Positions 1 to 11,421 of a stretch of DNA of 64,000 bases are shown here, piece by piece. The notes beneath the pieces are model-generated. The model searched no databases. It saw only the letters and a list, made by a program, of their open reading frames with translations, and had not been told where the DNA came from. The stretch comes from Primulina eburnea (Eukaryota > Streptophyta > Magnoliopsida > Lamiales > Gesneriaceae), in assembly GCF_022965805.1 (NCBI RefSeq), contig NC_133104.1, forward strand, positions 28,764,069 to 28,828,068. The letters run 5' to 3'. The position numbers and the translations under genes were made by a program. Numbering within the stretch: position 1 is the stretch's first letter; each line of letters opens with the position of its first letter.

Positions 1-1220
1 ACCCGGGGACGATTTTTGGCAATTTAAAGATGGTATCTTATTTTAGTTGAGTTTGAGGGCATTTTCAATTAATTTATTGAATTTTAGCATTTCAAGTCTA
101 AATCATGTATTTATCAATTTTAAGAGTTTAAAACTTTTAAAATCTAGCATGGTGTGTGTTATATTTTAATTAAAGAATTTTATTTAAAAGTTAATTGTGA
201 GTTAGTGTTTTAATTAGTAGACAATTATTTTAGTAAACTAAAATTCAGTCTCCTAATTACCCTAAAACACACGCCTCACACACACATTACACGCTTTTAC
301 ACACACCTGTAACGCCTAAACACACACACACTCTATCATTCAGTTTTTATTATTTTGAGAGAAGAAAACCTAGGGATTCTCCTTCCCTACAGCAGCCGCC
401 CCATCCCCTTCACGATCCCAGCAAGTTTCGTGAGTTTTTATCGCAAGTTTTAGCGCCACGATCGTCCCGGATCAACCTCGCTTTCATCCCCGCTTCGATA
501 TCGCCGGTTCGGTAACGTTTAATATCAAAAAGACACGTATATTCTGTTCTTGCTGTGTCGATCAAGTCATATATTGTATTGCGTTGTTTTTATGCGTAAA
601 AGTTATGTATGATGTTAGTAGTTTGAGCGGATCATAGATCGGATCAATTCGAAGGAAAAGTTTTAGATCTAAAACTCGTTTTTGCTGTCTTTTCAAATAC
701 TGCGATTTTTCTGTTCATATTTTGAGAAAACTTTCAACTAGAAAAATGTATAACTTTTCGATGCCTTCGATTTGACATAAAACTCGAGATTTTTGGACGA
801 AAAATGAGTGAGTTATGATGTTTTTCGTGAGACTGCTCAAACTGTAATTTTCAGAAAATGTGTTATTGATGTGTTTCTTGAAGTTTTACGTTGCAGGCTT
901 CGTTGGGGCTCGACGGGTGATCGCCGCTGCACATAGGTACTTCGGTTATGATGTTGGAATGGTCATCGATGTTTTGTTTCGTGTCGATAGGCACTAAGAT
1001 GGTTCTAGAGTCGTAGGAACAATCATTGATGTCCAATTCGTTGTTGTGTCGTTGGTTGTGAATTGTTACCCTCGGGGTGATGTTTATGCACTTGGGTTTG
1101 GTATAATACCTTAGTGTTCTAAGAAGTGTCTCGTGGTGACGTTCATAGTCCGAGGAATCGAGTCTAGAAGACTAAGCAAAAACATGTTCAGAATCTCGTA
1201 AGTTTCGACCGACAGTAGCC

Positions 1221-1481
1221 ACACGGACCTTGCCACGGACCCTGACACGGGGTCCGTGCATTTGTTTTCTCGTGAGTGTCAAATTTGCGCAGATACACGG
1301 ACCTTTACCCGGACCCTGGCACGGGGTCCGTGCCTTCACTTTCTCACAAGTGTCAAAGTTGCGAGTGGACACGGACCCTTACACGGAGGCAGGCACGGGG
1401 TCCGTTCCCCTTTTTCTTTCCGAGTACATCCTTCACCGTAGGCAGACGGACCTGTACACGGACCCGGGTTAGGGGTCCGTG
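1221..1481. repeat. Tandem palindrome array in LTR A, 4 units of about 74 bp
   Basis: Units start near 1221, 1295, 1369 and 1445. Each has a left arm containing ACGGACC and a right arm containing GGTCCGT, so each can fold into a hairpin, and the units are separated by a conserved spacer containing AGTGTCAAA. The same array is present in the 3' LTR at 8920-9180. This is a direct observation; the function is unknown, with enhancer or RNA structure being possible. Confidence 0.9.
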
Positions 1482-1800
1482 TACACACTGTTTGGGAAAA
1501 ATATTATTTTTGGTTTCAAGATTTGATGCCATGGTTTAGAGCAAGGATTAGTAAGGTCATGTCAGGGGAAGTTATAGAAGGTCCTAAGATATGATCGAGC
1601 TTGAGAGTAAGTATAATTTTTCTACGTCTAAGCTATGCAAGTTAAGTATGAAATTCATGTTAGTATGTCGCAGCGACGGCCCCAGTCGAAGTCCAACGAA
1701 TCCCTCAACGCCAGGTAAGTATGAATGACGTGCAAAGGAAATGTTTTAAGTTTCGAGGTATGCTAATTGTCTTGTGACCAAAGAAAGTTAGGATTGGAAA

Positions 1801-1916
1801 GCGTTAAATCATGAACGGGGACCAATCCGCCCGTTAAATTATGAACGGGTTAGATCGTGGTTGTGAAGCGTTAAATTATGAACGTGGATCAACTGGCCTG
1901 TTAAATTATGAACAGG
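1801..1916. repeat. Four short hairpin units with matching arms in LTR A
   Basis: Units at 1801, 1830, 1868 and 1897 share the core TTAAATTATGAA (one has C for T), flanked by complementary arms. The arms vary together: CCCGTT with AACGGG (1830-1849) and CCTGTT with AACAGG (1897-1916). Pairing is therefore kept although the bases change. The copy in the 3' LTR is at about 9500-9615. Confidence 0.85.
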
Positions 1917-2565
1917 GATCTTATGTATGCGGCAGTGGATACGTCCCTGTCAGCCCAGTACTGTGGTGTGTCTGATCAGGCGTTTATCATGTTAAGGGTC
2001 ACTTGCTTTGAAACATCCTCTACGTAAAATTATGCAGCCAAGTATGTGAAGTATGATAGCATGTTTAAGAAAAGTTTATGATCATGGCACGTCGTAGTAT
2101 GTATGTTCAAGTTCAAGTTTATTTCAAGTTGAAGTTTATGCAAGTTCAATTTAAAGTTATGTATGTCCTATATTAAAGATGCATGCGATTTTATTATGTA
2201 GTACTCGTTATTTCCAGTTTATACGTGTTGAGTCTTTAGACTCACTAGACTTGATCGATGCAGGTGAGTACGATGAACAGGAGACAGGAGGTGGCGACCA
2301 AGGGGCAGGCTTGGGCTGAGCGGCAGGCTAAACCCGAGGGCCGCAAGTTTATGTTTTTAAGCACAGTTTTAAATACTCTGAATTTTTATGATTTGAATGT
2401 GAGATGTTTTGAGACAGCGTTCTTTTAGCAACTTTTTAATTGGTGATGGATTATTTTAAAATTATTTTTATGAATGTTGGGTGACGACCGTATGGATGTT
2501 TTTATTTAATAAAATTTTTAATTTTTCCGCAAATTTCAAGTAGTAAAAATACGGTACGTTACAGT

Positions 2566-2577
2566 TGGTATCAGAGC
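2566..2577 (+). other. Primer-binding site of element A (tRNA-iMet type)
   Basis: TGGTATCAGAGC lies two bases after the LTR end. It is complementary to the 3' end of plant initiator methionine tRNA and primes minus-strand DNA synthesis. Its position fixes the LTR end at 2563. The leader from 2578 to 2797 has no other recognisable feature. Confidence 0.95.
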
Positions 2578-2797
2578 GGTGTTCTTGTAAAGGGTTACGC
2601 CTACTGCCAGTCGCAAGAAGCTCACAAGGTCACACCTCAAGTCTGTAAATTTTAAAGTTTCAAGATTTATGTTTTGTAGTATGCATTGAGTTACGATTTC
2701 AGCATGCCCATGTTTTAAGTTCAGTACGTGCATCATATATTATGTATATCACGATCATACATGTTGGGTTTACGTGTTGGGTAATTATTGGAACAGT

Positions 2798-3875
2798 ATG
2801 CCTCCTAGACGTGAAATTAACCGGGAAGATAGGGAGGAGGACAGAGAGCCTCGAGTCGAGGAGAGGGCCAATCCTCCACCACCTCCACCACCCGACATGC
2901 AGGCCCAGATGATGGCTGGAATGACTCAGTTCTTTGCCCAGTTTATGGGTAACCAGACAGTGGCTGATGCAGGGGCGAGACCCAGAGCTGAGGCTGTCTA
3001 CGAGAGGTTCAGCAGGATGCACCCAGATAAATTCTCAGGGACGACGGACCCATTGATAGCAGAGGGATAGGTTAAATCCATCGAGGTAATTTTCGATTTT
3101 ATGGAGTTGCAGGATGCTGATCGAGTGAGGTGCGCTATCTTTCTACTTCATGGGGGTGCAAGAGTTTGGTGGGAGAGCGCATCAGTGATAGTTAACCTAC
3201 AGACTCTCACGTGGAATGGGTTCAAAGAGGTGTTTTACTCCAAGTACTTCACTGAGGAAGTGCGTACGAAACTGATTGGGGAGTTCATGACGCTACGACA
3301 GGGAGATAGCAGCGTAGCTGATTATGTGCAGAAGTTTGAGAAGGGTTGCCAATTTATGCCCTTAATCGCCAATGATGTTCAGGCCAAGGTGAGACACTTT
3401 CTCCTTGGAATGCGGCCGATCTTGCGCCGTGATGTGAAGGTGGTAGGGCCTATGACCTATGAGGTCGCCGTAGCGAGGGCATTGGAGGCGGAGCAGGATA
3501 TGAAAGAGATTGAGAAGGATCGACTGGGCAAGAGGCCCTTTCAGGCACCGCAGCAACACCAGCAGTATCAGCAGCGACCACCATTTAAGAAGCCCTACCA
3601 GGGGCAGCCTGGAAAGAAACCATACCAAGGACCACCTAAGGGCAAGGGTCCTATCCAACAGCAGGGGGCGCCGCAGAAGCCCGGTAATTTCCCTGTTTGT
3701 CAGAAGTGTAACCGCCAGCATCCAGGACCATGCTTGTATGGGTCAGGCAAGTGCTTTAAGTGTGGTGCTACCGACCACATGCTAAAGGAGTGCCCGCAGT
3801 GGAAGCAGCCAACTCAAGGCCGGGTATTCGCCATGCACGCTCAGGAAGCGGATCCGGACACTACTTTACTGACCG
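2798..3875 (+). pseudogene. gag of element A, broken by one in-frame stop
   Basis: Encodes the capsid and nucleocapsid region that packages element RNA. The start is the ATG at 2798 (MPPRRE), the usual chromovirus gag start; the upstream in-frame GTG at 2774 is not needed. The frame is open to a TAG at 3068-3070 and continues in the same frame afterwards, with the retrotransposon gag core (VWWESAS, EVFYSKYF, MTLRQGD) around codons 120-175. A Gln/Pro/Lys-rich linker follows, then a zinc knuckle CFKCGATDHMLKEC (CX2CX4HX4C), preceded by a second Cys/His cluster CQKCNRQHPGPC. The frame ends at a GT splice-donor candidate at 3876. The single stop is the only break seen in this exon. Confidence 0.9.
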
Positions 3876-4082
3876 GTAAACTTTCCTACCCAAGCTCAGT
3901 ATTACTTTGCCTTGCAGGTGAATTTTATTTGGGGACTTTTAGGATGCTAGTATTGTTTGAGTATATTTGGGTTACTATCTTGTTAACATTATTTTTGAAT
4001 GGCATAGGACATCGAATTTTATTATGCGTAAGGTTAATGTTAGTATTTTGGATATAAGTTGTGTTGTGCTAACGCATCTCAG
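3876..4082 (+). other. Probable spliceosomal intron between gag and protease of element A
   Basis: 207 nt, starting GTAAAC and ending CATCTCAG, AT-rich, with a branch-like TGCTAAC at 4067-4073. It contains an in-frame TAA at 4055. Removing it joins a split Gly codon (phase 1) between the post-zinc-knuckle linker and the protease strand leading into the DSGAT motif. Element C has a candidate intron at exactly the equivalent place (60050-60250), with unrelated sequence but conserved flanking codons. No transcript was available, so splicing is inferred. Confidence 0.75.
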
Positions 4083-7000
4083 GGAACATTTTCATAAAGA
4101 GATTAGCTACAACTGCACTGATAGATTCAGGAGCCACTCACTCCTTTATATCAGAGACCTTCGCTAATCACCTGAACATCAAGTCCATCGGCCTAGACTT
4201 GAACTTCTCAGTGACAGTCCCATCAGGGGAAGAGTTGTTAGCTACCAGTGTGATCAGGGATATCGATCTAGAACTGCAGGGCCACCTAGTGTATGCAGAT
4301 TTGATCGTATTGCCGATGCCAGAGTTCGATATCATTTTGGGCATGGACTGGCTGACTAAGAACCGAGTTCTAATCGATTTTCAGAAGAGGTCGGTATTGG
4401 TCAGACCGCTCGGTATAGAGCAGTTTTTATTCGAGCCAGCTAGATGGAGGAGTTTCCCTCGTATGATTTCGTGCATGCAGGCGAGGAAATTAATTTCAAA
4501 GGGATGTCAGGCTTTCTTGGCCAGTGTTATAGCAGCGCCTGACGTGCCCACTCCTTCTATTTCAGAAGTGCCAGTAGCCAGAGAATTTCCAGACGTCTTC
4601 CCAGACGACGTCACAGGCCTTCCACCAGATAGAGAGGTGGAGTTTGCCATCGATCTCATGCCTGGTACAGTGCCGATCTCTAAGGCACCGTACAGATTAG
4701 CTCCAGCAGAGATGTTAGAACTTAAACAGCAGATTCAGGAGCTCTTAGACAAGGAGTTTATCCGCCCGAGTTTCTCACCATGGGGCGCACCAGTACTCTT
4801 TGTGAAAAAGAAAGATGGGAGCATGAGACTGTGCATCGATTACCGTGAGCTGAACAAGGTAACGATCAAGAATAAGTATCCGTTGCCACGAATCGAAGAT
4901 TTGTTCGACCAGTTGCAGGGAGCTACCGTGTTCTCCAAAATCGATCTTCGATCAGGGTATCACCAACTGAGAGTAAAGGATGCAGATGTGCATAAGACAG
5001 CTTTCAGGACCAGATACGGGCATTACGAGTTCTTAGTGATGCCGTTTGGATTGACCAATGCTCCAGCTATTTTCATGGATCTCATGAACCGAGTATTTCA
5101 ACCGTTCCTCGATCAGTTCGTCATAGTGTTCATTGACGATATTCTCATATACTCGAAGAGCCATGAGGAGCACGACCAGCACTTGAGGACAGTTTTGCAG
5201 ACTTTGCAGAGCCGTAAGTTGTATGCAAAATTTAGTAAGTGCGAGTTTTGGTTGCAGAAAGTCGCGTTTTTGAGGCATATAGTGTCTAGTAGAGGGATTG
5301 AAGTGGATCCAGCCAAAGTGGCAGCTGTCAAGGAATGGGTATAGCCAAAGAATGCATCCGAGATCCGCAGCTTTTTGGGCTTAGCAGGCTACTACCGTAA
5401 GTTTATTCAGGGGTTTTCGTCTATAGCAGTGCCACTCACTTCACTAACCAAGAAGAATGCTAAATTTACGTGGAGTGATGAATGTCAGAAGAGCTTCGAC
5501 ACCTTGAAGCAAGCTCTCATTTCCGCACCGGTGTTAGCCATGCCATCAGGGCAAGGAGATTATGTGTTATACACTGATGCATCTAAGCTCGGTTTAGGAG
5601 CAGTGTTGATGCAACAGGGTCGAGTTATAGCTTATGCTTCCAGACAGTTAAAGGTGCATGAGAAGAACTACCCGACTCACGATTTGGAATTAGCAGCCGT
5701 TGTCTTTGCATTGAAGATTTGGAGACATTACTTATACGGCGAGAAGTGTCATATTTTCACCGATCACAAAAGTCTCAAATATTTCTTCACGCAGAAGGAG
5801 CTGAATATGAGACAGAGACGGTGGTTAGAACTTGTGAAGGACTATGATTGTGAGATTAGCTACCACCCGGGAAAAGCTAACGTCGTGGCAGACGCTTTGA
5901 GCAGAAAGGTGGCAGTCATAGCACAATTGTCAGTTCAGAGACCGCTTCAGTCTGAGATTCAGAGGTTTGGTCTAGAGATTTATCGTAAGGGCAGAGCTCC
6001 TAGACTGTCTAATCTGACAGTCAAATCTGATTTACTAGACCGCATTCGAGCAGGACAGTCTTCAGATGAGCAACTACAGAAATGGAGACTGAAGGATGAA
6101 GCTAAGGGCAGTGTTTTGTACACAGTGTCAGATGGTATCGTGAGATACAGAGACAGAATGTGGGTGCCTAGTGTTGATTCGATCAGACAGGATATTCTGA
6201 CAGAGGCACACACATCTCCGTATTCTATTCACCCAGGAGGTACCAAGATGTACAAAGACCTGCAGATTTTGTATTGGTGGCCAGGGATGAAGAGAGACAT
6301 CCGCAGATTTGTATCTGAGTGCCTCACTTGTCAGCAGGTGAAGGCAGAGCATCAGAGGCCAGCAGGTATGCTTAAGCCACTCCCTATCCCAGAGTGGAAA
6401 TGGGAGAACATCACTATGGATTTCGTCGTTGGGTTACCTAAGTCAGTCAAAGGGTCTAATTCTATTTGGGTTATAGTGGATCGACTCACTAAATCAGCGC
6501 ATTTTCTGCCAGTGAAGACGACTTTCTCCATGACGCAGTATGCGGAGCTTTATATCCGGGAGATAGTCCGTTTGCATGGTTTCCCAGTCTCTATTGTGTC
6601 CGACAGGGATCCGAGGTTTACATCGTCCTTCTGGAAGAGCTTGCATGCAGCTATGGGGACGAAGTTACTGTTCAGTACAGCTTTTCACCCGCAGATAGAT
6701 GGCCAGTCTGAGCGAGTGATTCAGATTTTGGAAGACTTGCTAAGAGCTTGCATGATTGATTTTCAGGGAACTTGGGAGTCTAAGCTACCTCTAGTAGAGT
6801 TCATATACAACAACAGTTTCCAAGCATCAATTGGTATGGCTCCCTATGAAGCGTTGTATGGTCGGAAGTGCAGATCGCCAGTTCATTGGGATGAAGTTGG
6901 TGAGAGAACAGATCTAGGCCCAGAGATAGTTCAGCAGACTGCAGAAGTGGTGGTCAAGATTCGTGACAGAATGAAGACCGCCCAAAGCCGTCAGAAGAGC

Positions 7001-7462
7001 TATGCCGATAAGAGAAGAAGAGATCTCGAGTTTGCCTTTGGGGATCACGTTTTCGTCAAGATAGCACCCATGAAGGGTGTTATGAGATTTGGGAAAAGAG
7101 GCAAGTTGAGTCCAAGGTTTATTGGACCGTTCGAGATTTTGGACAGAGTTGGGACACTAGCCTATCGTGTTGCCCTTCCGCCGAATCTGGCCGGGGTGCA
7201 CAATGTGTTCCATGTCTCGATGCTGAGGAAATACCTAGCTAATCCTTCGCATGTTCTGAGTTATGAGCCTTTGCAGCTTGCTCCAGATTTGTCTTATGAG
7301 GAAAGACCGACTCAAATCCTCGACAGACAGGAGCGCAGACTCCGGAACAAAGTGACTAAGCTAGTCAAAGTTCGGTGGTTTAACCAATCAGTGGAAGAGG
7401 CCACTTGGGAGTCAGAGGCAGATATGAGACTTCGCTACCCGGAATTGTTCGGTAAGACTTAA
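4083..7462 (+). pseudogene. pol of element A (PR-RT-RH-IN-chromodomain) with one in-frame stop
   Basis: The polyprotein copies element RNA and integrates the DNA. Visible in order: aspartic protease active site DSGATHSF (about 4121); reverse transcriptase with [24 protein letters not shown] and catalytic FIDD (about 5135); RNase H with YTDAS, and TDHKSLKYF; integrase zinc domain H-H-C-C ending [11 protein letters not shown], and the D-D-E core ([24 protein letters not shown]). The C terminus (roughly the last 60 residues, ending [15 protein letters not shown]) reads as a chromodomain, which in this clade targets insertion to chromatin. A TAG at 5342-5344, between reverse transcriptase and RNase H, interrupts an otherwise open frame. 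The stop is TAA at 7460-7462. Confidence 0.93.
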
Positions 7463-7498
7463 TTTCGAGGACGAAATTTTTATAAGTGGGGGAGGAAC
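7461..7498 (+). other. Stem-loop and polypurine tract of element A
   Basis: AATTTCG and CGAAATT (7461-7478) form a perfect 7-bp stem with loop AGGA right at the end of pol. AAGTGGGGGAGGAAC (7484-7498) is the purine-rich primer for plus-strand DNA and abuts the 3' LTR. Element C has the same arrangement at 63627-63662. Confidence 0.85.
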
Positions 7499-10262
7499 TG
7501 TAGAGCCCAATTTCGTACACGTAAAACCCATGCATTTATTTAAATTAGTAAAGCATTTAATTTATTTTAAAGGAGTTTAGTCATGCATAATTCATTTAAA
7601 TGCATTATTTTAAAGTATCTACGTTTATGTGATGAACGTTAAAATGTCTTTCGAGTTTCATGTTTCAGGCGATCATTCGAGGCGGGATTGAGGAAAAGAC
7701 CCGAGGACGATTTTTGGCAATTTAAAGATGGTATCTTATTTTAGTTGAGTTTGAGGGCATTTTCAATTAATTTATTGAATTTTAGCATTTCAAGTCTAAA
7801 TCATGTATTTATCAATTTTAAGAGTTTAAAACTTTTAAAATCTAGCATGGTGTGTGTTATATTTTAATTAAAGAATTTTATTTAAAAGTTAATTGTGAGT
7901 TAGTGTATTAATTAGTAGACAATTATTTTAGTAAACTAAAATTCAGTCTCCTAATTACCCTAAAACACGCGCCTCACACACACATTACATGCTTTTACAC
8001 ACACCTGTAACGCCTAAACACACACACACTCTATCATTCAGTTTTTATTATTTTGAGAGAAGAAAACCTAGGGATTCTCCTTCCCTACAGCAGCCGCCCC
8101 ATCCCCTTCACGATCCCAGCAAGTTTCGTGAGTTTTTATCGCAAGTTTTAGCGCCACGATCGTCCCGGATCAACCTCGCTTTCATCCCCGCTTCAATATC
8201 GCCGGTTCGGTAACGTTTAATATCAAAAAGGCACGTATATTCTGTTCTTGCTGTGTCGATCAAGTCATATATTGTATTGCGTTGTTTTTATGCGTAAAAG
8301 TTATGTATGATGTTAGTAGTTTGAGCGGATCATAGATCGGATCAATTTCGAAGGAAAAGTTTTAGATCTAAAACTCGTTTTTGCTGTCTTTTCAAATACT
8401 GCGATTTTTCTGTTCATATTTTGAGAAAACTTTCAACTAGAAAAATGTAGAACTTTTCGATGCCTTCGATTTGACATAAAACTCGAGATTTTTGGACGAA
8501 AAATGAGTGAGTTATGATGTTTTTCGTGAGACTGCTCAAACTGTAATTTTCAGAAAATGTGTTATTGATGTGTTTCTTGAAGTTTTACGTTGCAGGCTTC
8601 GTTGGGGCTCGACGGGTGATCGCCGCTGCACATAGGTACTTCGGTTATGATGTTGGAATGGTCATCGATGTTTTGTTTCGTGTCGATAGACACTAAGATG
8701 GTTCTAGAGTCGTAGGAACAATCATTGATGTCCAATTCGTTGTTGTGTCGTTGGTTGTGAATTGTTACCCTCGGGGTGATGTTTATGCACTTGGGTTTGG
8801 TATAATACCTTAGTGTTCTAAGAAGTGTCTCGTGGTGACGTTCATAGTCCGAGGAATCGAGTCTAGAAGACTAAGCAAAAACATGTTCAGAATCTCGTAA
8901 GTTTCGACCGACAGTAGCCACACGGACCTTGCCACGGACCCTGACACGGGGTCCGTGCATTTGTTTTCTCGTGAGTGTCAAATTTGCGCAGATACACGGA
9001 CCTTTACCCGGACCCTGGCACGGGGTCCGTGCCTTCACTTTCTCACAAGTGTCAAAGTTGCGAGTGGACACGGACCCTTACACGGAGGCAGGCACGGGGT
9101 CCGTGCCCCTTTTTCTTTCCGAGTACATCCTTCACCGTAGGCAGACGGACCTGTACACGGACCCGGGTTAGGGGTCCGTGTACACACTGTTTGGGAAAAA
9201 TATTATTTTTGGTTTCAAGGTTTGATGCCATGGTTTAGAGCAAGGATTAGTAAGGTCATGTCAGGGGAAGTTATAGAAGGTCCTAAGATATGATCGAGCT
9301 TGAGAGTAAGTATAATTTTTCTACGTCTAAGCTATGCAAGTTCAGTATGAAATTCATGTTAGTATGTCGCAGCGACGGCCCCAGTCGAAGTCCAACGAAT
9401 CCCTCAACGCCAGGTAAGTATGAATGACGTGCAAAGGAAATGTTTTAAGTTTCGAGGTATGCTAATTGTCTTGTGACCAAAGAAAGTTAGGATTGGAAAG
9501 CGTTAAATCATGAACGGGGACCAATCCGCCCGTTAAATTATGAACGGGTTAGATCGTGGTTGTGAAGCGTTAAATTATGAACGTGGATCAACTGACCTGT
9601 TAAATTATGAACAGGGATCTTATGTATGCGGCAGTTGATACGTCCCTGTTAGCCCAGTACTGTGGTGTGTCTGAATAGGCGTTTATCATGTTAAGGGTCA
9701 CTTGCTTTGAAACATCCTCTACGTAAAATTATGCAGCCAAGTATGTGAAGTATGATAGCATGTTTAAGAAAAGTTTATGATCATGGCACGTCGTAGTATG
9801 TATGTTCAAGTTCAAGTTTATTTCAAGTTGAAGTTTATGCAAGTTCAATTTAAAGTTATGTATGTCCTATATTAAAGATGCATGCGATTTTATTATGTAG
9901 TACTCGTTATTTCCAGTTTATACGTGTTGAGTCTTTAGACTCACTAGACTTGATCGATGCAGGTGAGTACGATGAACAGGAGACAGGAGGTGGCGACCAA
10001 GGGGCAGGCTTGGGCTGAGCGGCAGGCTAAACCCGAGGGCCGCAAGTTTATGTTTTTAAGCACAGTTTTAAATACTCTGAATTTTTATGATTTGAATGTG
10101 AGATGTTTTGAGACAGCGTTCTTTTAGCAACTTTTTAATTGGTGATGGATTATTTTAAAAATATTTTTATGAATTTTGGGTGACGACCGTATGGATGTTT
10201 TTATTTAATAAAATTTTTAATTTTTCCGCAAATTTCAAGTAGTAAAAATACGGTACGTTACA
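7499..10262 (+). repeat. 3' LTR of element A (complete, 2764 bp)
   Basis: Begins TGTAGAGCCC directly after the polypurine tract and ends TACGTTACA. The first 200 bp (7499-7698) have no counterpart in the window because the 5' LTR is cut. It carries the same two palindrome arrays as the 5' LTR (8920-9180 and about 9500-9615). It is followed directly by an older, reversed LTR at 10263. Confidence 0.95.
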
Positions 10263-11421
10263 ACATCAGCCGCGAGCATGTATGGGGAAGTCCTTGTGCG
10301 TGTGGACTCTTCCCTCTTGCTGTTGCTGGGTCCAGCTCCACCTACACACCTCCTAGCACCTCGACCAAGCCCCGCCCAGGCCCTGAAGCACGCCCTAGGC
10401 GTGGCCCTCCCTACCGAGCCCACAATCCTAAACTGCATAAGAAAACCCTAGCCTCAAGCTTCCTTCATGCACGGTTACTTCAGCTCTTGTATAGCCCTCG
10501 TTTCCCCTTAAAATTATTCATGTTTTATCCATAAATCATCCTTAGTTGGCAGCCTATCTCTTGGAATCACAACGTTTTCAAAACAAGCGTAAAAACATCC
10601 AAACTTTTAAAAATATTTGTTCTAACGATGAACCAATCGTACAAACATATTTTCATGAAAAGATAATCATAACATGCATAATATTGTTTGAATGATGCGT
10701 AAAAGGGTTTAGAAAACGTGCCTTTGCGTTTAAAACGCTCGAATATTCAATCGTTGGCGAGGGTGCGAAGTTGGACGACCAGACGACGAAGAACCCTAGC
10801 TTTTCTTCCTCTTGATATTTTCGAACCTTAGCGTGTGTAAAGTGTGTGAAAAACGTCTCAATGAAGTGTTTAGAAGCATAGGTTTCAATTTATAGATTTA
10901 GTTTTGTATGCTAATGAGCTTTGATTTTGGGCCTCCAAGTATAGGAGCAATTGGGCCTACCCAATTTAGTTAAATTGGGTCACTAACTCTTATTTAATTG
11001 AAACATAAAAGTTTATAAAATTTAGTTTCCAAAAATAATATTTTTTATCTCTTAAAAACTCCTCGTTTATCCAAGAACGGCTTCCCGCAAAAAATCGAGC
11101 TCGACTCGTAAAATAATTCAAACTCCAATATTTTTAGAAAAATTAAATCATTTTAAATCATATTGATAAAGCTTGAAAATATTTAGTGAAAAATATTTAT
11201 TCTTAGTCGTGGTCGTCTCCTGTCTCTTTTGCTCCGAATATTCGGGTAAAATCCTTTGATTTCATGAAAACATGCCATATAATCATTTAATCATGCAATC
11301 ATACCTTTAATCATTTAATAAATATCATCCAAGCATTTAAAATTAATTAAATAAAATAATTAAACAATTCAAATAATTTGCATGCATGTAGTTTACATAA
11401 GTTGGTTTTTCGGACGTTACA
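10263..11421 (-). repeat. Fragment of an older gypsy-type LTR, minus orientation
   Basis: Read on the minus strand it begins at 11421 with TGTAACGTCCGAAAAACC, a typical start of plant gypsy LTRs, and runs until cut by element A at 10263. It includes a GC-rich stretch (10300-10400) and long AT-rich runs. No coding sequence is recognisable. The other part of this LTR would lie left of the window. The family is not identified. Confidence 0.65.

Larger units (their letters stand above)
1..2563 (+). repeat. 5' LTR of element A (5'-truncated by the window)
   Basis: Matches 7699-10262 almost base for base and ends TACGTTACA immediately before the primer-binding site. It holds a 74-bp tandem palindrome array (1221-1481) and four short hairpin units (1801-1916). 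A run TTTAATAAAATTTTTAATTT near 2505-2525 could serve for polyadenylation. A GT...AG pair (512-896) could be an intron in the 5' untranslated transcript. No long reading frame is convincing: the overlapping frames over 1172-1539 are by-products of the GC-rich repeat. Confidence 0.95.
1..10262 (+). mobile_element. Element A: Ty3/gypsy chromovirus (Tekay-like), nearly complete
   Basis: The order is LTR, tRNA-iMet-type primer-binding site, gag, protease, reverse transcriptase, RNase H, integrase, chromodomain, polypurine tract, LTR. The first roughly 198 bp of the 5' LTR lie outside the window, because position 1 aligns with 7699 in the 3' LTR. By eye the LTRs differ at about 20 of 2563 positions (under 1 %), so insertion is recent: roughly 0.3 My at 1.3e-8 substitutions per site per year. 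The chromodomain after the integrase and the tRNA-iMet site fit the Tekay/Del chromoviruses. Two in-frame TAG codons (3068 and 5342) break gag and pol, so this copy should not be autonomous. The target-site duplication cannot be checked because the left flank is missing. The element sits inside an older LTR that starts again at 10263. Confidence 0.95.

Noticed and set aside
1172..1539. Overlapping 60-87 residue reading frames on both strands of LTR A (repeated at 8871-9238)
   Set aside because: They only translate the GC-rich palindrome array, have no family resemblance and appear identically in both LTRs.
3362..3721. 119-residue minus-strand frame opposite gag of element A
   Set aside because: Shadow of the Gln/Pro/Lys-rich gag linker.
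3068..5344. Programmed stop-codon read-through at the TAG codons of element A
   Set aside because: The bases after each TAG (GTT, CCA) do not match known read-through contexts, the two positions are not the gag-pol boundary, and element C lacks a stop at the equivalent of the second site.
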